Shown here one piece after another: positions 1 through 9,547 of a DNA stretch of 64,000 nucleotides (position 1 is its first letter; every line of letters starts with the position of its first letter). The stretch is from the NCBI GenBank assembly GCA_033398695.1, contig CM065814.1:108424501-108488500 (forward strand). The letters are read 5' to 3'. The translations under genes were made by a program, and so were the position numbers. The notes under the pieces were generated by a model that made no database searches, was not told the origin of the DNA, and saw only the letters and a list, made by a program, of their open reading frames with translations. Source of the stretch: Orobanche coerulescens. Taxonomy: Eukaryota > Streptophyta > Magnoliopsida > Lamiales > Orobanchaceae.

Positions 1-100
1 TTCATCGGCGTCATCAAATATTGTGATTTTCACAAAATTGAGTGTATTGAAATTCAGCTGCTAATTAATTCAAATCTGCTCATAAACTATATCCCTTTTA

Positions 101-405
101 GTGATAGCTTTCACACCGTTATTTGCTAACGTGTAGCTCTTTTCACTAACACAATTTCTATCTCATTATTTTTCTTTCGTAAAAAGGTGATAGCTTTCAC
201 ACCGTTATTTGCTAACGTGTAGCTCTTTTCACCAATTTTTCTGAGACGGCAGCTACGCACCAACAATGGTTAGTCCTTTATTTTTCGCAAAATTTAAGAC
301 TTCCAAAATTAGGCATTATTCGCTCAACACTTCTCCTTTTCGTCATTTATTTTTTTAGGTGATAGCTTTCACACCGTTATTTGCTAACGTGTAGCTCTTT
401 TCACC
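101..405. repeat. Three near-identical 48-bp imperfect-hairpin units
   Basis: Units lie at 101-146 (slightly shortened ends), 186-233 and 358-405. Each starts GGTGATAGC, ends CTTTTCACC, and can pair outer GGTGA with TCACC and inner CGTTA with TAACG around a five-base loop. The two halves are also direct repeats of one another (GTG-TAGCT-TTCAC). They are separated by unrelated T-rich sequence. Function unknown; they may be structured elements of the surrounding retroelement or mini-hairpin insertions. Confidence 0.8.
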
Positions 406-1306
406 AATGACTCCTTTTTTTTTTTTAGGGAATAGAATTTTTGCAGAAAATCATTTTTTAGTTAAGCATGAAAAATCAAAAACTCCACAAATTAAGTAAA
501 TTTCAGTTTTATTTTTCATCAACCAATTGATTCTTCTTTTCTCAAGGTAACGAATGACTCGATTTTATATGATAATTACAAGGCTTGGAAAGAGAGATTA
601 AGGCTCAAAAAAAAATTTGGAATATACAATTTTTTTTTACCGGTTAAAACGATTTTAGAAGTTTGTATATAGCTAATTTATTGGTGTTATGGCCAGATCT
701 AAAAATCTCAAAAATCAAAATACTATAAATATATATATATAATAAAAAAAAATTAAGGCAAATAACCAAATCAATCAAAACACACCAAAATTATTAAACA
801 AACCACACCAAAATTACAACACACCAAAATACTAAAACAAACCACCCCCAAACTTGAAAATAAAACTGTCCTCAGTTTATAAAATAAAAAATAAAAATCA
901 ATGCAGAAAAGCAGAATACTCCCTGTTAAGAAAGTTGATGTCTGAGCCTAACGCCTTTTAGAATCTGCAAGAGAATAAATATACGAGGCACACACAAAAG
1001 AAAATAAAATATATTCGTAAGTATAACATAATTTTTTAGATGCGCATCAAGAAAGTCCGAAGAGTCGCCTTACGCTGCCATCAAAGTTTTTATAAAAGCA
1101 AAACACGAAATAAAAATTACAGCAATACATAAATCGCGAATAGATGCGCGTCAAGAGATCAAGAAGAAACTCCTTAAGCTACCATCATTTAGCACGATTA
1201 TTACACACGTAAAGTAAAAATACAAGAGGTCCGTCATGGGTTATCAAAGGGAGAGGAATGAATCCACTTTTCGTTTTCTCACTGTAAAATCTTCTACCTG
1301 ACAATT
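406..1306. other. AT-rich non-coding stretch of the left retroelement
   Basis: No sustained reading frame on either strand. It contains poly-A/T runs, an (AT)n tract near 727-741, a G-rich polypurine-like tract on the minus strand (about 843-860), and two related segments around 1040-1090 and 1140-1180 sharing GATGCGC-TCAAGA, suggesting a small internal duplication. Confidence 0.5.
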
Positions 1307-1877
1307 TTAGCTAGAGTGGATCTGGTTGAGGAACAAATTCATTGAGTTTTTGATTAGTTCTTCCGGTGTGGTTGCAACGACTATGATTCGTTTAGCACGC
1401 TCGGAAATAAAACCCTTTTCGGCGAGTAGTCGATGAAAGACAGAAACCATCAAAGAAACCATTGACATTAAGCACTCCTATTGGTTTTGATGAACATTTA
1501 GTGGGCTCTGGTAACCACATGAAAAAGTTCCTCAAGGGTGCCAAAACCACCGGAAGGGCGATAAAGGCGCGAATTATTTATCATGTGAGTTATGCGATCT
1601 TGCATATTCACGATCTAAACTCATCTCCAATAGTTGACCGGTGATTTTACTTTCGGCCCGGAGGTTTTGGGATTACTCCCAATACTCTTACTCCTTCCAT
1701 ATAGGCGAAACACTCGTCCCATTAATCCTAGACTTCCTCCTCCGTAAACTACATGAATGCATTTTTATCCTAAGGTACGACCCAAGTCGTGGGCATGATG
1801 AAGCATGCCTCTTTTCAGAACTAGATCCACCAAAAATGCAGTGTGTAAAATTTTTTTGTGGAAGATGATGACTCCAT
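1307..1877 (-). pseudogene. LOG: Intronless, frameshifted copy of LOG (cytokinin riboside 5'-monophosphate phosphoribohydrolase) inside an LTR element
   Basis: LOG enzymes release active cytokinin bases from their nucleotides. On the minus strand an ATG at 1877 opens MESSSSTKK, and in shifting frames the LOG landmarks follow in the correct order: GSSSEKRHA near 1830, VYGGGSLGLMG at 1749-1717, VLGVIPK near 1625, AFIALP then GGFGTLEE (the family's PGGxGTxxE motif) near 1555-1530, KPIGVLNVNGFFDG near 1485-1445, LSFID, and GFISERAKRIIVVATTPEE before a stop at 1307. At least four single-base frameshifts and a stop break it. The span is about 570 bp, slightly shorter than a full LOG coding sequence (about 640 bp), so there is no room for the several introns of plant LOG genes. 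This suggests a processed copy. It reads in the same direction as the host retroelement. The family assignment is firm; capture by the element is inference. Confidence 0.85.
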
Positions 1878-1956
1878 TTTGAAAAGAAATTTATTTAGAG
1901 AGAAAAAGAGAAAAGTACAAGTTTGAGGGATGAATAAAAGAAACAAGCACAAAGGT

Positions 1957-1964
1957 TATTTATA
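1957..1964 (-). promoter_or_regulatory. TATA-like box upstream of the LOG copy
   Basis: The minus strand reads TATAAATA, about 80 bases upstream of the LOG start codon at 1877. It is followed by a pyrimidine-rich, leader-like stretch. The spacing fits a plant core promoter, but an AT-rich chance match cannot be excluded. Confidence 0.4.
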
Positions 1965-2187
1965 GAAGAAAAAATGAGGAAAAATTGCTTAACAAGTTTG
2001 TGATTGCGTTTGATTGTGCTTCAACTACTCAATAGAATAATGAAAGCTTTTATCGCGTATCACATTTTTTATTCAGAAAATCTCACCATACGACAAAAAT
2101 AAAAGATACTCACGTGTATGTACAGTAGTTGTGATTGTGGCTCACATCTTCCTCTGATTTTACGTTCAGAAACGGCTTAAACGCCAT

Positions 2188-2729
2188 CTATGAGTCGGGG
2201 AGAAGCTTCCCATCCAATTTTCTTACAAATTGGCAAACAGGGTCTTTTAACGTCAGATTCCCAAGACGTTGTTCATATTCTGGTTTGAATTTATTCCACA
2301 AACATTGAATTCCGTAATACACAAGTCCACTAGGATGCGTGTCAAGAGAAATTTCGATATTATCTAAATTCTCCTTATTTAGACCATCATTAATTAACTG
2401 AATTTTATCTTCTCTGTTTGTAGATGGAATTCCTAAAGATCGACATTTTGCATTACAGTTCCATCTAGCACATTTATAGCAAACGGCTAGAATCTTTGCT
2501 CGTCGTTTCTTGGCATATGAACTTTTTCCAAGCCACAGTAAGAATCTAGTTGGTGTTTCGTGAATTCACCTTCTATTCTTACTTTGGCTTCGATAATGAA
2601 TCTTATGTCAAAGGTATGCTTTTATTCGTAAGCAACCTCATCCTTTCAAGCCTTGTCTTGTAAATATTTAAAATTGCATTTTTGCTTAGAAAGGAAATCT
2701 TTTTCAATTTTATACAATGTTTCTTCCAT
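2188..2729 (-). pseudogene. Unrecognised Cys-containing reading frame in the 5' region of the LTR element
   Basis: An ATG at 2729 (MEETLYKIEK) lies about 140 bases after the PBS, where a gag would normally start. That frame meets a stop after 27 codons. A second frame is open for 125 codons from 2565 to the stop at 2188. It contains a compact cysteine cluster (CYKCARWNCNAKC), a basic run (KKRRAK) and a Trp/Tyr-rich C-terminal half (GLVYYGIQCLWNKFKPEYEQ). I do not recognise the family; it is not a canonical CCHC knuckle. The frame looks coding (long, AT-rich but stop-free) and damaged. It could be an element-specific protein or another captured host gene. Confidence 0.45.
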
Positions 2730-2871
2730 GACAAAAAAAAATTAAAATGAAAACGATAAAATATCTACAAATATCGGTTGTTTGTGGGAAATCAAAATCG
2801 ACTTTGATAGTCACGAGTACCGTTATCCGCCACTTGGCCAGACAGAAAAATTATATTTGGCCTAAAACAAT

Positions 2872-2887
2872 CCCGACAACGGCGCCA
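2872..2887 (-). other. Primer-binding site of the left LTR element
   Basis: The minus strand reads TGGCGCCGTTGTCGGG, the PBS type typical of Tat/Athila-related and LARD elements. It lies five bases from the proposed LTR end at 2893. Confidence 0.7.
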
Positions 2888-3130
2888 AAATTTGATCGGT
2901 CCAAAACTTATCCTAAAAATAGGAGTTTTGAGCTCGCAAATATATACGAGGTAGAAGTAGTTTGTGGTAAGTTCTACCAAGGTCTTTTCTCTCGAGGATT
3001 GTCCAACAGGGCTTCGTATAATTTTTGTTACAAATTGCGAGAAGTAAATACTAAAATATACTAAAATATATTTTTGGGTTTTTTAACTAAATTAAACTGC
3101 ACTATACTTTAACCTAATCTATTTTTAATA

Positions 3131-3372
3131 AGACTATTTATATTAAGACTATTTTTATTAAGACTATTTATACTAGACTATTTATATTAAGACTATTTAT
3201 ACTAGACTATTTATACTAGACTATTTATATTAAGACTATTTATACTAGACTATTTATACTAGACTATTTATATTAAGACTATTTATACTAGACTATTTAT
3301 ACTAGACTATTTATATTAAGACTATTTATACTAGACTATTTATATTAAGACTATTTTTATACTAGACTATTT
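3131..3372. repeat. Minisatellite of ACTATTTATA-type units
   Basis: Units of 14 bases (ACTATTTATACTAG) and 15 bases (ACTATTTATATTAAG) alternate, forming a 43-bp higher-order period repeated several times. Confidence 0.85.
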
Positions 3373-3506
3373 TTAACTAGTGAAAATGAATAGAATTAAA
3401 ATGAGTTTGGAAATTTATAAAATCTAGGGGAATACGGGTTCATTAAATTAGGTTTTTAATTAAGTATAGGAATTGATTTATATGGATATAAAAGAAAAAA
3501 TGAATG

Positions 3507-3986
3507 TTTATCGAGTCATCAACTTTTCACCTCCGTACTTTCGTAATCAAAGATGTCTTAATCATTGTCACTTTTTAAGATGTTGATAACAAGATTAACA
3601 CTTGATAGATTGAAAGATGTGTTTCCAATACACTTAACAATCAATCAAGGAGGTTTCACTAGTAGAAATAGGATATGATCAATCTCTATTTAAACCAATT
3701 AGTCCTTTCATTTCTCTAACTTGACTATTTTTAGGATAAGCGATCGTTCATCGAGTAATCAACTTTTCACCTCCGTACTTTCGTAATCAAAGATGTCTTA
3801 ACCACTTTCGCAATCTTAAGATGTTGATAACAAGATTAACATTTGATAGATTGAAAAGATATGTTTCCAATTCACTCAACAATCAATCAAGAAGGTTTCA
3901 TTAGTAAAAATAGGATATGATCAATCTCTATTTAAACCAATTAGTCCTAAAAATAGTTTAAATCAATCAAATACTCAATATATAAC
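3507..3986. repeat. Tandem duplication, about 240-bp period
   Basis: Two diverged copies start at TCGAGTCATC (3511) and TCGAGTAATC (3751) and share long segments, including CACCTCCGTACTTTCG and GATATGATCAATC. It is an internal duplication of the LTR. Confidence 0.85.
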
Positions 3987-5044
3987 CTAATAGAAATCCC
4001 CTTCCCTAGGAAGAAAGATTAGATACTCATTGGTTTATAGAAACTAAAATTATAATAGAAATAATGATATATATAATATATATATAGAAACTTTTAATTA
4101 CTAGAACTTAATGACAATAGATAAAACTTACTTGAATATGATGAATCAAAGTGCAAGAAACAAACTTCAAAATATAACTTCAAACTTGTTTAAAGGTTAC
4201 AAGCTTACAAAAATTGAAAGTAAAATACTAAGTGCTTATTGATCAAGCACTTTTCAATTACAAACTAAATGAAAGAAAAGCTTCAAACCAAAAATAAAAT
4301 ACAAACTAAAATTGAAAGTTCTAAGGAAAATATATTGCTAAAAGAAAGGAGTATTTCTTAGCAAGAAGTTGAGGATTTCTTGGTAAGAATGTGGGTTTTG
4401 CAATGGGTGAAGATGTCCTTTTATAGGTGATTTTCAAGAATACAATTGATTATTTAATTCAAAATATCTATTGTAATATCATTTTTTTAATTCTTTGTTC
4501 ACACTTCACCCATGTCTTTGAATTTTCAGATTTTTGACCAAAAAAATATCTTGTGGTTGAGTTCACAAGTTGGTCAAAAGTGGACTAATTTTGCATGGCA
4601 TCTGCTGAAAAACGGCGATGAAAAACGGCTCAGTTTGCCCCGTGTTGTGCGCCGTTTTGTGGTGACTCTGTCTCTTCCGGAATACGCGTGAGGACACGGC
4701 GCTAAATGCCGGCCGTGTGTGAAACGGCCCAAGACACGGCCCTTGTTGCGCCGTATGTGAAACGGCATACATAACACGGTCCTGTTTGCGCCGTGTTGTA
4801 GGTCGTTTTGCCTTGAAAAAATCCCGTCGTTGGATTTGGTCTTGTTTTCCGTCCTTTTTGATGCTTCATGTCAGTAATCTGTAAAATAACCATTTTTCGC
4901 TCATGTTTGGATATATCTGTAAAATATATATTCTTAATCACAAATCAGTACAATTATGCCCGGAAAAATGAATATTTTGTATATGAATTTTAGATCAATT
5001 ATGCACCAATCAATTGACGACAGAATGAATCGAGCTTATTCTCT

Positions 5045-6026
5045 CATTATGAACATTAGATATTGGATATCTAATTTGGGACATTAGATGTCTAAATTGA
5101 TTTATTGGATAAATTAATTTACGGCCTAATGAATTAAATAAATTACTTGGTGATTAATTTAATTCATGAATATAATTATTTCTTGGAGAAATTAATTATT
5201 TTAATTTTGTATTTGATATGATTAATTAATTGGATTAATTGATCGATATAAATACATCAGAATGGAATCGGAATTTTTCTGTTTGGACTCATGGGAGTCC
5301 GAAACGGACCGAACTCACCCGGCACCTTCCAGATGGCCGCCCCAATCACCTACCCTCCTTAGTCTTGGTCTTCACTTGGTGGGGTTCAAGCCTTGTGACC
5401 AATCAAGGGGACAAAATATCACCTTGGGTGATTTTGTCAAAAGATGATTGATATGGAGAGATATGAGGTGAATATATGGGAATACCATATCTCCTTGGCC
5501 ATGACATTGTAGCTCACGTTTTTGGAAAGAGAAGAGGAGAGAGGAAAAGTTTTTCCAAGGCTTCACCATATTCATCATCATCTTCACTTCTCTTCATAAT
5601 TTTTTCTTGGAGAAAAATATTTGTGAGATAGAGAGATACTAGATTAAACACTTAGAGTGTTGTAATCTTGATTTGCATAGCTTCTATAACCTTGTTCTAG
5701 CCGTATCCTTGGAGGATAACGAGGTTTAGTCATTCCGGTCCTTTTTCCGTCGCGTGGCAAGTAGAGACGCAGTCTTTCGGCGTTGGATCATCCAAGAGCT
5801 TGGAGCATATTGGATTCATGGAGAACAACTAAAGCTTGGGGAATAGCTCAATAGAAGGAATCCATTTAATCAACGAACTACAAGGGTGAGTTTCTAATAT
5901 CTCTTGTGATTTCGTTTATATATTCGTATATACGTAGCTCGATCGATCCTCGTAGGGATTCGGATCGAATTAATTTTCGTTTAACCGCTTCCGCTGGGCC
6001 TTCGATTTAGGTACCGAATCCCAACA
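5045..6026 (+). repeat. Copia-type LTR fragment or solo LTR
   Basis: The right end AATCCCAACA at 6026 and the block GGTACCGAATCCC are typical of copia LTR 3' ends. The preceding 900 bp have LTR-like character: an AT-rich start, a mid TATA-like ATATAAATA near 5247, and a GC-richer U5. No adjacent PBS or polyprotein is seen and the left end is not recognisable, so it is a fragment or solo LTR. Confidence 0.5.
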
Positions 6027-6631
6027 ATATACACCTCAAGTTCACTAGCCCGTGCCCAAGCATGCATGTCTAATATCCAGTCATAGCCAGAACAAATTGC
6101 CCAAATCATAACACATGGGCTATCCCGATGTTCCTTGGGATCCACCAAAATCATGGCTATCGAAAGTGCCTAATCATAACATATGGGTCACCACGACGTG
6201 TCCTGGGCCTAAAAGATACTCCACATGTCAACATGTTTATATACAACAACTCTGGCATTGAGAAGCATCTCAGTCAACCTTGTAGGCTTGGTAGTTTGTG
6301 TAATCACCTGTATCACAAGAATTAAACTAAATGAGCGAAAGCTCGGTAAGTAGTGACTATACAATGCATGTATGTACCCATGAATGAGCTCATGAAACAT
6401 GACTTGTATTTCTTCATTAATTTCGAATTCTCTTACACGTGCACTGTTATATATACCTCAAGTTCACTAGCCCGTGCCCATAAGCATGTATGTCTAACAT
6501 CTAGTCATAGCCAGAACAAATTCCCCAATCATAACACGAGTTATCCCGGCGTTCCCCGGGATCCACCAAAATCATGCCTATCGAAAGTGCCCAATCATAA
6601 CATATGGGTCACCACGGCTTGTCCTAGGCTC
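6027..6631. repeat. Direct duplication (about 6027-6215 and 6451-6631)
   Basis: Two copies of about 185 bp begin CTCAAGTTCACTAGCCCG and run through CATATGGGTCACCACG with scattered differences and small indels. The 235 bp between them are unrelated. The first copy starts directly at the LTR end. No coding frame is supported. Confidence 0.8.
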
Positions 6632-6880
6632 CACTTCAATATGAATTGTATTATTGTGTTCCCCAAGGCCCACTACAACAATTAATCCATTTTAGGCCCC
6701 CTACCAGTAATTCAAAAAATGTACATAACCAAATTGGTTTACTCATATCTCTTTTAAACCTTCGTGCCATGCCCAATGCATGCAACCAGCACATCCCAAT
6801 GCGACGCTATGAATATATATGCATAACTGAACGCTTCATGTAACTCGTAATACAAGTATCATCATTAACATAGTAGCCAC

Positions 6881-7529
6881 CAGTGTTTTCAGTTGCGTTG
6901 CGTAGGTATGTAGCGTTTTTGTACAGAATTGCGTAGCGCAAAATAGCGTAGGTAATTCGAACATGACATTTTTAAGTGAAAAAATAAAATAATATTCTCG
7001 TGTAAGATCAATAGGTAAATAACCCAAGTAAAATAGCCATGAAATAATTTCAAAATAAGCAAAACAACTTAGAACTGTTATAATAATCCAAAATAACAAA
7101 CTTAAATAAGTAATGCAAAAGATTTCTGATGATATTCTCCTGTATTGCTTCACTGTTATGCTGTCCGTCTATAATGTTCTGCTTTGCTGCGCAACTTTTT
7201 TTTTTCCCGAAGGCTGAGGCTCACTGGGCAGATTAGTTTTTTCTGACTTAATTGTTATAAGTACTTAAGGGGCATATTAGTAACTAGCTACACTAGGGTT
7301 TTTGATTCATGCGCCGTTCTTAAAGTGGCAGATTTAAGATTAGTGTTTTCTGATGCAAACCCAAATAGCGCAGGTAACTTGCGCTATCGCGCGATTTCGA
7401 TGCCAGCGCATCAATAGCGTGCGCAAAACAGGAGCCAGCGCAAGTTGCAGCGCGCTATGTCGCGTTTTCTAGAATATTTGCGCAAAAGTGCGCGACATAG
7501 CGCGCTGTTGAGCGTGATTCAAAACACTG
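6881..7529. mobile_element. Non-autonomous hAT element, 649 bp
   Basis: It is bounded by a perfect 8-bp duplication GTAGCCAC (6873-6880 and 7530-7537). Ends are CAGTGTTTTC and, inverted, CAGTGTTTTGAATC. The subterminal DNA is rich in GCGTAGCG/TGCGCTA motifs, and a 17-bp perfect hairpin (7448-7464 with 7491-7507) lies next to the right end. There is no transposase. The 8-bp duplication and CAGTG ends are diagnostic of hAT. Confidence 0.93.
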
Positions 7530-7537
7530 GTAGCCAC

Positions 7538-7993
7538 GTAACTCAGGATACAAAGCAACCTCAAACCGCCAAACAATAATTTAAACACGTAATGCTCTTG
7601 CGATACAATTTTAAAATCATTTACTACTTACGCGAGTCCAAGTCGTACTGTACTGCAAACATACTTAGATAAGCTTCTATACTGAACAACATCAGAGCAT
7701 GCTATAACACAACTTCTATACTGAAATCAAGACAAAAATTATATATTAATCTATCAATTGAACCATAACATTAAAATCCTTATCTTCCATTAATGTCCTT
7801 AAATTTACATATTATATCACAACTCATTCACATACAATATATGTATATATTATACATATAATATATCTATAAATATATAATTATAGATTATGTGTTCACA
7901 CTTAAATCCCTTATTTCTGATCTTAAAACCCAATTTTAACCTCTTTATGTTCACATACTTGCATTTAAAATTTTTATTTTGATAAATTTTTTT
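7538..7993. other. AT-rich DNA, no feature recognised
   Basis: There are no long frames. A TATA/ATAT-rich segment lies at 7838-7880. I see no repeats with recognisable ends. Confidence 0.4.
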
Positions 7994-8419
7994 AATGTTA
8001 TAATACGGGCCATTAATGCCGATTAAAAAATCCTCATCTTAACTGCATGTTAACACATATACATATTTTTCTCACTTACTTCCTCTCACTTCTTAATACA
8101 TGTTTAGAATTTATATTTTTTCCCATGGGCAATTTCAACTGGTTCTTGGGTGGCGGTCTTCTGAGGACGTATGTTCGAGTCACGTGATCGCGATGTGTGA
8201 GTTTTTAATGTTATAATACGGGCCATTAATGCCGATTAAAAAATCCTCATCTTAACTGCATGTTAACACATATACATATTTTTCTCACTTACTTCCTCTC
8301 ACTTCTTAATACATGTTTAGAATTTATATTTTTTCCCATGGACAGCTCAACTGGTTCTTGGGTGACAGATTGCTACAAGGACGTATGTTCGAGTCCTGAC
8401 AGTCGCAGTGTGTGAGTTT
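7994..8419. repeat. Tandem duplication, 213-bp period, with a SINE head in each copy
   Basis: AATGTTATAATACGGGCC occurs at 7994 and 8207, and the copies match through the leader and into a tRNA-like head (GGTTCTTGGGTG, then ATGTTCGAGTC). The first copy stops after the head; the second continues into a full SINE. Confidence 0.85.
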
Positions 8420-8571
8420 TATCCCTTCAATGTGGGGGATAGCTCCTTGTGGGCACCAGACACCGTTCCTCCCACCTATTGGGCCGTTGAGTCACTATGA
8501 TTTAATTCCTCCACCAATCCCTGTCGGGCCGGGGGTGGAGACCCTGAGGGCGAGGGATTTCGCCTTTTGCT
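8336..8571 (+). mobile_element. tRNA-derived SINE
   Basis: A pol III box A-like AGCTCAACTGG (8344-8354) is followed 32 bases later by box B GTTCGAGTCC (8387-8396). The body contains GGGCCGGGGGTGGAG and ends GAGGGATTTCGCCTTTT, resembling plant SINE tails. The length of about 235 bp fits. Target duplication not resolved because of the surrounding tandem duplication. Confidence 0.75.
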
Positions 8572-8654
8572 ATAAGAATTTATATTTTTTTCCCATACGC
8601 TTTTTGCTCTTCCCCATATATTTACTTCTCAAGTTTTTGTATTTATTCTTCGTC

Positions 8655-8735
8655 CTTTGTCCTGAGTACCTCTAAGAGGCTCGACCTCACTCCTGGAAGT
8701 AAGTTTTCTAGCATGACATGTTCGGGTAGTCGCTT
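8655..8735 (-). repeat. Fragment related to the SINE-like insertion at 34800-35005
   Basis: It shares TGTCCTGAGT, AAGAGGCTCGA and TAAGTTT-C-AGCATGAC with 34826-34905 in the same order. It is the only similarity seen between the two loci and marks a second, partial copy of that retroposon. Confidence 0.55.
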
Positions 8736-9539
8736 CTTACATTTTTCTTACTACATCTTCTTTTATTAATTCTCAATTCTCTATGCATCCAGAAACATGT
8801 GTATCTGATTTGCACCATTGAGACTTTGGCGTTTCATATCCTCTCTTTCCTCCGGCATGTATCTTCTTCTTCTTCTTCTTCTCGCAATTCATTTTGTCCC
8901 CCGTTTTTATTCCACCTTAATTCATTTTCTGCATTATCTCCGTCTCTTGACGATTTATTTCAATCCGATCTTCGATTCGTTGTCGGTTCATGTGGTAGCT
9001 ACTCTACCGCAATTAATCTACTCTGCTGTTGAAACTTTTCTTAGAATTCAAGGGTTTCTAATCGCAATCACCACCGATAAATGAGATCAGATTATCCAGC
9101 TCGGCTAAAGGTGGCTGAGCTAAGCCTAATTCCACCAAATCCATTTCCCGTTCGGAAGTTGGGGATTTTCAGGTTTGATTTTTCTTCAGACATCAATTCC
9201 TCGTCATCTTTCACACTGTTTGAATTATTTCCATTGTCTTCATTCATCTTAGGTTTCAGCTCTTGAAACCATAGAAAGGAATAAATTACACATAAAAAAG
9301 CTGCTAAGAACTGAACAGTAAACTGATAATTTTGATTGAGAACAGAAGAAAATTTAGTGAAAAAGAGCTATTTTATTGAAATTGAAAAGGAAGCTAGCAT
9401 TCGAGAGGCTATAACTCTCCCAGATGAAATAACAAACTATCACAATGATGCCCCTGAAAAGATTCCTCTCCTCCCACTAAATACTACTGTTGTAACAACT
9501 TATGAAGTAATTGCCGAAAATACCCCTAAGCTAACGGTA
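8736..9539. other. Non-coding stretch; possible host leader and 3' remnant of the chromovirus
   Basis: The first 330 bp are pyrimidine-rich with (TCT)n, like a plant 5' leader. The segment from about 9060 to 9539 continues on the minus strand from the chromovirus 3' side across the hAT at 9548-12607, so it is probably its 3' LTR or UTR. Short frames exist but none is recognisable. Confidence 0.35.
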
Positions 9540-9547
9540 TCTCCGGC

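Larger units (their letters stand above)
1..4997 (-). mobile_element. Partial LTR retroelement (LARD/Tat-Athila-like) carrying non-gag-pol genes; runs off the left edge
   Basis: Read on the minus strand, a primer-binding site starting TGGCGCCG lies at 2872-2887, next to a probable LTR that begins TGATCGGTCC on the plus strand at 2893. Leftward (downstream in the element) there is an unrecognised reading frame (2188-2729), then a decayed LOG gene (1307-1877), then AT-rich DNA with a G-rich tract near 843-860 whose minus-strand reading AGTTTGGGGGTGG is common in Tat/Athila spacer regions. I find no gag, protease, RT or integrase in 1-2870. This makes it a large non-autonomous derivative; the second LTR would lie outside the window. 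The PBS type is seen; lineage and the right LTR end (TTTTAGATCA at 4997) are inferred. Confidence 0.6.
2893..4997 (-). repeat. Probable 5' LTR of the left element
   Basis: Plus-strand boundaries are TGATCGGTCC (2893) and TTTTAGATCA (4997), giving short TGATC/GATCA inverted ends. The interior has a tandem array (3131-3372), a 240-bp duplication (3507-3986) and a GC-rich block (4590-4830) full of ACGGC/GCCGT palindromes. The inner boundary is supported by the PBS; the outer boundary is a guess from the inverted ends. Confidence 0.45.

Noticed and set aside
101..405. Hairpins considered as hammerhead or retrozyme-type ribozymes
   Set aside because: The conserved hammerhead core (CTGATGA with GAAA) is absent.
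8818..9084. 88-codon hydrophobic frame beginning MRLWRF
   Set aside because: Derives from a pyrimidine-rich stretch; no recognisable domain and no continuation.
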